Shown: positions 8,000 to 12,167 of the stretch, piece by piece
Numbering within the stretch: the stretch's first letter is position 1
How the letters are laid out: each line of letters begins with the position of its first letter
The notes under the pieces: generated by a model
What the model was told of the DNA's origin: nothing
The model's input: only the letters and a program-made list of their open reading frames with translations
Databases searched by the model: none
Assembly: GCA_030150335.1 (NCBI GenBank)
Contig: JASLGC010000161.1
Coordinates: 1 to 12,167, forward strand
Direction of reading: 5' to 3'
Length of the DNA: 12,167 bases
Source: Flavobacterium sp.
GTDB taxonomy: Bacteria > Bacteroidota > Bacteroidia > Flavobacteriales > Flavobacteriaceae
Made by a program: the position numbers and the translations under genes

Positions 8000-10132
8000 A
8001 TGGAGAAAAACACAGCTGCAAACCCGAATTTCTTTGATACAAAGGTCCTGGGGCACCCGGCGGGGTTATTCGTACTGTTCTTTACTGAGATGTGGGAGCG
8101 TTTCTCATTCTACGGAATGCGCGTACTTTTAATTCAGTTCTTAACAATGTCCGTAATCGGACTAAACCCGGGCTGGGAAATGACTACTGTGAATGCAGGA
8201 GCAATTTTTGCAACTTATGCTATGTTACTTTACATCACACCTATCTTTGGTGGTATTATAGCAGATAAATACATTGGATACCGTTGGGCGGTTGTAATTG
8301 GGTCCTTAATTATGACTATAGGACACGCTGCAATGACCTTTGAAACGGAATTCTTTATGTACTTAGGACTTGTTTGTCTTGTAGTAGGTACTGGTTTCTT
8401 CAAACCAAATATGACTTCTATCCTTTCTGAAATGTATAAATCATTCCCTGAAAAGAAAGATGGTGCTTATACCATTTTCTATATGGGAGTAAACACGGGT
8501 GCTTTCTTCGGAATGATGCTTTGTGGTTACATTGGTGAGCGTATTGGATGGCATTATGGTTTTGGATTAGCAGGTATTTTCATGCTTTTAGGAACACTTC
8601 AATTCTGGTTAGCTAAACCTATTTTCGGAAATATTGGTGATGCTCCTAATAAAAGTCTTGAGATTAATCACAACCAAGTTGTAGAAACTGAAGAGTTATC
8701 TCAAGAAGAAAAAGAGGCTTTAAAACCAAACCCTTTTACTACTGTTGACTATATCTTAATCGCTATTTCAACTATCGTTGGATTCTTATATGCCTTTGAT
8801 GACCCATTTAGAATTATTGGAAACATTCAATTGTTCCCAACAACTCTTTTTGGAATGGATGGTAAAACTGTTTGTATTGTAGCAGGACTTCTTATTTTCT
8901 TGTACTTAGTAATCTCTCGTATTATGAGATATACGAAAATTGTAAGAGATAGAATGATTGCTGTAATCATCTTTGCTTTCTTTACTATTTTCTTCTGGAT
9001 GTCGTTTGAGCAAGGAGCTACTTCTTTAGTAATCTTCGCAAGAGATAATACACAGAGAATTTTATCTGGAAACAAAGCATTGCTGTTTAATATCTTCAAC
9101 TTATTATTGACAGTTATTCCTTTACTTATTGTTTCTTGGGTTTTAATTTTACTGGCAAAAAGAACATACAAAAAAGCATTAATGTCTAATATCATCTTGG
9201 CGGTTACGTTTATTGGTGTTTGGGCTGCTGCAATCTGGATGTTAAATAGAGACTGGTCTTCTCATGCTTATGAAGTAAGCTACAGCGCTGTTGAAAAAGC
9301 AGCATTAGATGAGAATGGCGTTCAAAAGAAAGATGCAAACAATAATCCAATCTTTACTTACGTACCTGTTTCTGAAGTTGCTCAAGTAAAAGAAGGTGAC
9401 GTGGTTGTAGAAAAAACAACTATCATCTCTGACTTAGCTAATTTAGAGATTGGAACTAAATTAAACATCTATGAGGAGCTTGGTAAATACAATATCTTAG
9501 ATGCTAAGTCTGAAGAGAAACTAAAAAATGAATTACAAGCATACAATCAAATAACTGACATTGAAAACCAAAAAGAAATTCATATTGTTCAAGCTGAAGT
9601 AAAAGAAATTAAAGACAATCAAGTAGAGATTACAGCTTCTTGGTTCTCTATCTTAAACTCTTTCTTTATTATTGCTTTCGCATCTGTTGTTTCTAAACTT
9701 TGGGATTCTAAATACAATCCACCGGCTGCTATTAAATACGGTTTAGGTCTTATCATTATGGCAATTGGATTTGGTGTATTAGCATACGGAGCTCATGGTA
9801 TCACTGAAGGAACAAGAGTTTCTATGATGTGGTTGGTATTTGGTTATTTATTCCATACACTCGGAGAGTTATTCTCTTCTCCTGTAGGATTATCTTACGT
9901 TTCTAAATTAGTGCCTGCAAGAATGATTGCACTTATGTTTGGAATGTGGTATCTTGCAATCGCAATTGGTAACAACTTAGCTGCAAAACTTGGAGGTCAA
10001 ATTGAAGTAATTACTGAGAAGTATTCGTTATCTACATTCTTCTTAATATTTACAGTTGTTCCAATTATAGCAGGTATCCTTGTTATCGCTCTGAACCCAT
10101 TAATGAAGAAGTTAATGCACGGAGTAAAATAA
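8000..10132 (+). CDS. POT/PTR2 family peptide:H+ symporter (POT4), extended form with large soluble insert
   Basis: A 710-residue inner-membrane transporter, much longer than usual bacterial POTs (about 500). Hallmarks are ExxER (Glu30, Glu33, Arg34), GGIIADKYIG, GTGFFKPN with Lys135, FYMGVNTGAFFG, FEQGATSL with Glu337 in TM7, and ELFSSPVGLS near the end. It is the close paralog of POT1 along nearly its full length and shares with it two extra hydrophobic segments after TM7 (about 359-387 and 395-415). It differs from POT1 by a polar, charged stretch at residues 416-546: 131 residues against 13 in POT1 between the shared IWML and SWFSILNS blocks. Even helix counting places this insert in the periplasm. 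It is rich in Glu, Lys, Val and Ile and resembles no domain I recognise. The codon and base use of the insert look like the rest of the gene. The ATG at 8000 is kept because the N-terminus aligns with that of POT1. It is probably co-transcribed with the thioredoxin-fold gene 28 bp downstream. Confidence 0.93.
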   Translation: MEKNTAANPNFFDTKVLGHPAGLFVLFFTEMWERFSFYGMRVLLIQFLTMSVIGLNPGWEMTTVNAGAIFATYAMLLYITPIFGGIIADKYIGYRWAVVIGSLIMTIGHAAMTFETEFFMYLGLVCLVVGTGFFKPNMTSILSEMYKSFPEKKDGAYTIFYMGVNTGAFFGMMLCGYIGERIGWHYGFGLAGIFMLLGTLQFWLAKPIFGNIGDAPNKSLEINHNQVVETEELSQEEKEALKPNPFTTVDYILIAISTIVGFLYAFDDPFRIIGNIQLFPTTLFGMDGKTVCIVAGLLIFLYLVISRIMRYTKIVRDRMIAVIIFAFFTIFFWMSFEQGATSLVIFARDNTQRILSGNKALLFNIFNLLLTVIPLLIVSWVLILLAKRTYKKALMSNIILAVTFIGVWAAAIWMLNRDWSSHAYEVSYSAVEKAALDENGVQKKDANNNPIFTYVPVSEVAQVKEGDVVVEKTTIISDLANLEIGTKLNIYEELGKYNILDAKSEEKLKNELQAYNQITDIENQKEIHIVQAEVKEIKDNQVEITASWFSILNSFFIIAFASVVSKLWDSKYNPPAAIKYGLGLIIMAIGFGVLAYGAHGITEGTRVSMMWLVFGYLFHTLGELFSSPVGLSYVSKLVPARMIALMFGMWYLAIAIGNNLAAKLGGQIEVITEKYSLSTFFLIFTVVPIIAGILVIALNPLMKKLMHGVK

Positions 10133-10160
10133 TTTATAAAATCTAATTATTACTTTAAAC

Positions 10161-10613
10161 ATGAAAAAACTGTTTTTCTTATTCGCTATAGCTTTGTTGA
10201 GTTTCTCAATGAATGCTCAAGAAATAAAATGGATGACTTTTAATGAAGCTGTTGCTGCTCAAAAGAAAGAGGTAAAACCTATCTTTATGGACGCTTACAC
10301 TGAATGGTGTGGTCCGTGTAAAATGTTAGACAAAAACACTTTCTCTGACGCTAAAGTGATTGAACACATTAACAAAAATTACTACGCAGTTAAATTTGAT
10401 TCTGAAGGTAACGAGGAAATCAATTACAAAGGAAAAAAATACACTAACCCTGAGTACAACAGTAATAGAAAAGGTAGAAATGCTACGCATGACTTTACTA
10501 TGTTCTTGAGAATCCCAGGATATCCTTCAATGGTTATCTTTGATGGTAAGGGTGATGTATCTAATGTAATTGTAGGGTATAAAACTCCTCAACAATTATT
10601 AGAAGCACTTTAA
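10161..10613 (+). CDS. exported thioredoxin-fold protein with WCGPCK motif
   Basis: A 150-residue protein beginning with a signal peptide, MKKLFFLFAIALLSFSMNA, with probable cleavage near residue 19-20. No lipobox Cys is present, so it should be soluble in the periplasm. The thioredoxin active site WCGPCK places the redox cysteines at 50 and 53. The cis-Pro loop is GYPS (Pro122). A 30-residue polar segment between (about 80-112, rich in Asn, Lys, Tyr) separates the active site from the cis-Pro strand. Likely a thiol-disulfide oxidoreductase or reductant-accepting periplasmic thioredoxin; the partner is unknown. It sits 28 bp after POT4 without a terminator, so it is probably in the same transcript. 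The C-terminus ends at QQLLEAL, which seems short compared with flavobacterial relatives I recall, but the fold core is complete. It converges on comEC with only 5 bp between stop codons. Confidence 0.88.
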   Translation: MKKLFFLFAIALLSFSMNAQEIKWMTFNEAVAAQKKEVKPIFMDAYTEWCGPCKMLDKNTFSDAKVIEHINKNYYAVKFDSEGNEEINYKGKKYTNPEYNSNRKGRNATHDFTMFLRIPGYPSMVIFDGKGDVSNVIVGYKTPQQLLEAL

Positions 10614-10618
10614 TCGCA

Positions 10619-12167
10619 TTATAATAAATTAGACCAATATCCCTTTTCATATATATCGTGAAAAGGGATATTGTTTTTTATACAAGTTTCTATACACTTC
10701 TCTTTAAACCAAAAAGGCACTGAATTGTGAAAGACAACAATTTTAGGTTGATGATAACTAAACATGCGTTCAACGTTTATTTTAGGCTGTCCTGTAAGCA
10801 GGATAAACCCTGCTTGAAACCCAATATCATAAATCGGTAATGAATCGCTTAAAACCAGCATATATTCATTATCTATAGGTATCAATGGCAATAACTCCTC
10901 TTTATTGATTATTAAATCGTCCATAGTACTTGCTAAATAATCAAATTCCCTTGATTGCCCCTCTCCTTTAGTTGTTCCATTCTCAAAGCTAACAATGCTT
11001 CTTCCTTCTTTAGCCCAAATACTGATATTACTCTTATCAGATGAAAACGGCACAATGTATTCCATTTGCGTATCAAGCATCACTACCTTTCGTTTTTCTA
11101 CTACTTGAAAAGTAAAAAACAATAAAAAACTACTTAAAACAAAAACACGCGTTTTACGGTAACAACTCAACATGACACATACTAAGAGTCCTAAAAGAAT
11201 AAACACTTGCGCAATGCTTAGCTGAACGTTTCTAATCGTAAGTAAATCTAATCGGTACAGATATCCGATACTCTGATACATCAAATCTGTCAATAGGTTA
11301 AACATTACACCAACAACTTGATTAAGCACACCTATTCCAATCGTTAGAAAATAAAGAATTCCCAAGACTATCAAGACCGTCACAATCGGGATAACAATCA
11401 AATTACCTACTAAAAAAAGCAATGAAAACTGTTTAAAGTAAAACAGTTGAATGGCTATTAACCCTAATTGTACACTGACTGAAACATAGACAATACCTTG
11501 TACATATTTCAATAGGCGATTACTACTATACAAATTATTAAACAGTGGTAGTATATATACAATGCTTACTACAGCCAAATAACTCAATTGAAACCCAATA
11601 TCAATCACCCAACTTGGGTAAAAGAATAAACTAAAAAACAACGCCAAACCTACGTTGTGTTCTAACGACTGCTCCCTACGTATTATTTTCGCAATTGAGA
11701 AAATCGTAAACATAAAAACAGCTCGAAATACTGAAGGGGAAAAACCGGACAGAAAGACAAAAAACCAAAGTAATAAGACAACTATTATCTGCTTGCTAAT
11801 TGGTCTAAGAAAACCAAATACTGTCATCAAAAGCAAGTAGATTAATCCAACGTGCAACCCGGATATGGCAAGAATATGCATTACACCAAGTTCTTTGAAC
11901 TGCTCTAAAACTCCTTTGTCAATATCACTTCGTTTTCCCAATATTAAAGCATTCAATAATCCTTTTGCATTCACACTCAAATAATGGCTATTTTTAACTT
12001 CATTAATTAGATAAAAACGCCAACGCAATATTTCATATTTAATACCCTTGGCCCTGCCTACTTTTACATAGTCATTCCCATAAAGTTGAAAGTAAACTCC
12101 CTTGTGCTCTGAATAAGCTTTATAATCAAACTGTCCAATATTCTTAGGAGGTGGAATATTTCCCAGA
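10619..12167 (-). CDS. comEC: ComEC/Rec2-type DNA uptake channel protein, 5' end outside window
   Basis: Competence-type inner-membrane protein that would carry incoming single-stranded DNA into the cytoplasm. The minus-strand frame is open from the right edge to the TAA at 10621-10619, giving 515 visible residues, so the N-terminus is missing. The upstream in-frame peptide includes GQFDYKAYSEHKGVYFQL, typical of the end of the N-terminal DUF4131 region; the TTG at 12028 is therefore internal and not the start. The Competence domain signature HILAISGLHVGLI is at about residues 97-109 of the visible part, followed by many hydrophobic helices to about residue 358. The last ~155 residues are soluble and correspond in position to the metallo-beta-lactamase domain, but no HxHxDH zinc motif is present, which I recall as usual for Bacteroidota ComEC. 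The 3' end overlaps the terminator of the opposing operon. Whether it supports transformation here cannot be judged without the rest of the machinery. Confidence 0.9.
   Translation of the reverse strand, partial: LGNIPPPKNIGQFDYKAYSEHKGVYFQLYGNDYVKVGRAKGIKYEILRWRFYLINEVKNSHYLSVNAKGLLNALILGKRSDIDKGVLEQFKELGVMHILAISGLHVGLIYLLLMTVFGFLRPISKQIIVVLLLWFFVFLSGFSPSVFRAVFMFTIFSIAKIIRREQSLEHNVGLALFFSLFFYPSWVIDIGFQLSYLAVVSIVYILPLFNNLYSSNRLLKYVQGIVYVSVSVQLGLIAIQLFYFKQFSLLFLVGNLIVIPIVTVLIVLGILYFLTIGIGVLNQVVGVMFNLLTDLMYQSIGYLYRLDLLTIRNVQLSIAQVFILLGLLVCVMLSCYRKTRVFVLSSFLLFFTFQVVEKRKVVMLDTQMEYIVPFSSDKSNISIWAKEGRSIVSFENGTTKGEGQSREFDYLASTMDDLIINKEELLPLIPIDNEYMLVLSDSLPIYDIGFQAGFILLTGQPKINVERMFSYHQPKIVVFHNSVPFWFKEKCIETCIKNNIPFHDIYEKGYWSNLL
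10635..10679 (+). terminator. intrinsic terminator of the POT4-thioredoxin operon, embedded in comEC coding sequence
   Basis: A perfect 15-bp stem (10635-10649 with 10659-10673) with a 9-nt AT-rich loop is followed on the plus strand by six T (10674-10679). It starts 21 nt after the thioredoxin-like stop codon. The whole element lies within the last codons of comEC on the other strand (the IPFHDIYEKGYW segment). Read on the minus strand no T tract follows the stem, so it is oriented to stop plus-strand transcription. Confidence 0.85.

Noticed and set aside
7950..8132. Small open frame upstream of and overlapping the POT4 start
   Set aside because: It overlaps the conserved N-terminus of POT4 in another frame, has a TTG start and an unremarkable peptide; a leader peptide is not supported.
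8827..9195. Minus-strand open frame of 122 codons inside POT4
   Set aside because: Antisense to conserved POT helices, at the same relative place as the shadow frame in POT1; explained by codon bias of hydrophobic residues.
9245..9637. POT4 insert as a recent mobile or foreign insertion
   Set aside because: Base use matches the rest of the gene, the frame is intact, and no flanking direct or inverted repeats are seen.
12026..12028. TTG as the start of comEC
   Set aside because: The frame stays open upstream to the window edge and encodes a DUF4131-like peptide, so the gene is only truncated by the window.
10619..12167. comEC as a pseudogene because it lacks the metallo-beta-lactamase metal motif
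   Set aside because: The frame is intact and Bacteroidota ComEC proteins commonly have a C-terminal region without the zinc ligands; this looks like the normal form for the group.

Overview
The window looks like chromosomal DNA from a member of the Flavobacteriaceae (Bacteroidota; Flavobacterium/Myroides-like). The evidence is low GC, A-rich translation leaders without Shine-Dalgarno sequences, TAnnTTTG-type promoter boxes, and a gene set (class II HMG-CoA reductase, DPP IV-type S9 peptidase, several POT transporters, a ComEC without a zinc-binding lactamase motif) typical of that group. The genus cannot be fixed from sequence reading alone. No mobile element, CRISPR array, tRNA or rRNA was seen, and gene density and base use look uniform.

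Layout. (1) The N-terminal 65 codons of a class II HMG-CoA reductase run leftward off the left edge (1-195, minus). (2) A divergent intergenic region (196-405) carries an inverted repeat. (3) A likely operon on the plus strand holds a secreted dipeptidyl peptidase IV-like protease (406-2571) and two POT/PTR2 peptide:proton symporters, POT1 (2625-4391) and POT2 (4431-5957). It is closed by a hairpin terminator at 5980-6011. (4) A third, divergent MFS/POT-like transporter, POT3 (6112-7749), has its own terminator at 7777-7810. (5) A fourth POT, POT4 (8000-10132), is followed after 28 bp by an exported thioredoxin-fold protein (10161-10613). Their terminator lies inside the 3' coding end of the convergent gene. 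(6) comEC/rec2 (10619 to the right edge, minus) is 5'-truncated by the window.

Biology. DPP IV releases X-Pro or X-Ala dipeptides from peptides in the periplasm, and POT proteins import di- and tripeptides with protons. The DPP IV-POT1-POT2 operon plus the neighbouring POT3 and POT4 units therefore read as a peptide-scavenging locus with paralogous transporters. The paralogs differ in architecture. POT2 is a canonical 14-helix bacterial POT. POT1 and POT4 appear to carry an extra transmembrane hairpin between canonical TM7 and TM8. POT4 adds a soluble insert of about 118 residues after that hairpin. POT3 lacks the bacterial HA/HB helices, has Asn where the others have the TM7 Glu, and carries a soluble insert of about 110 residues before its last helix. 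These differences are the most interesting content of an otherwise conventional region.
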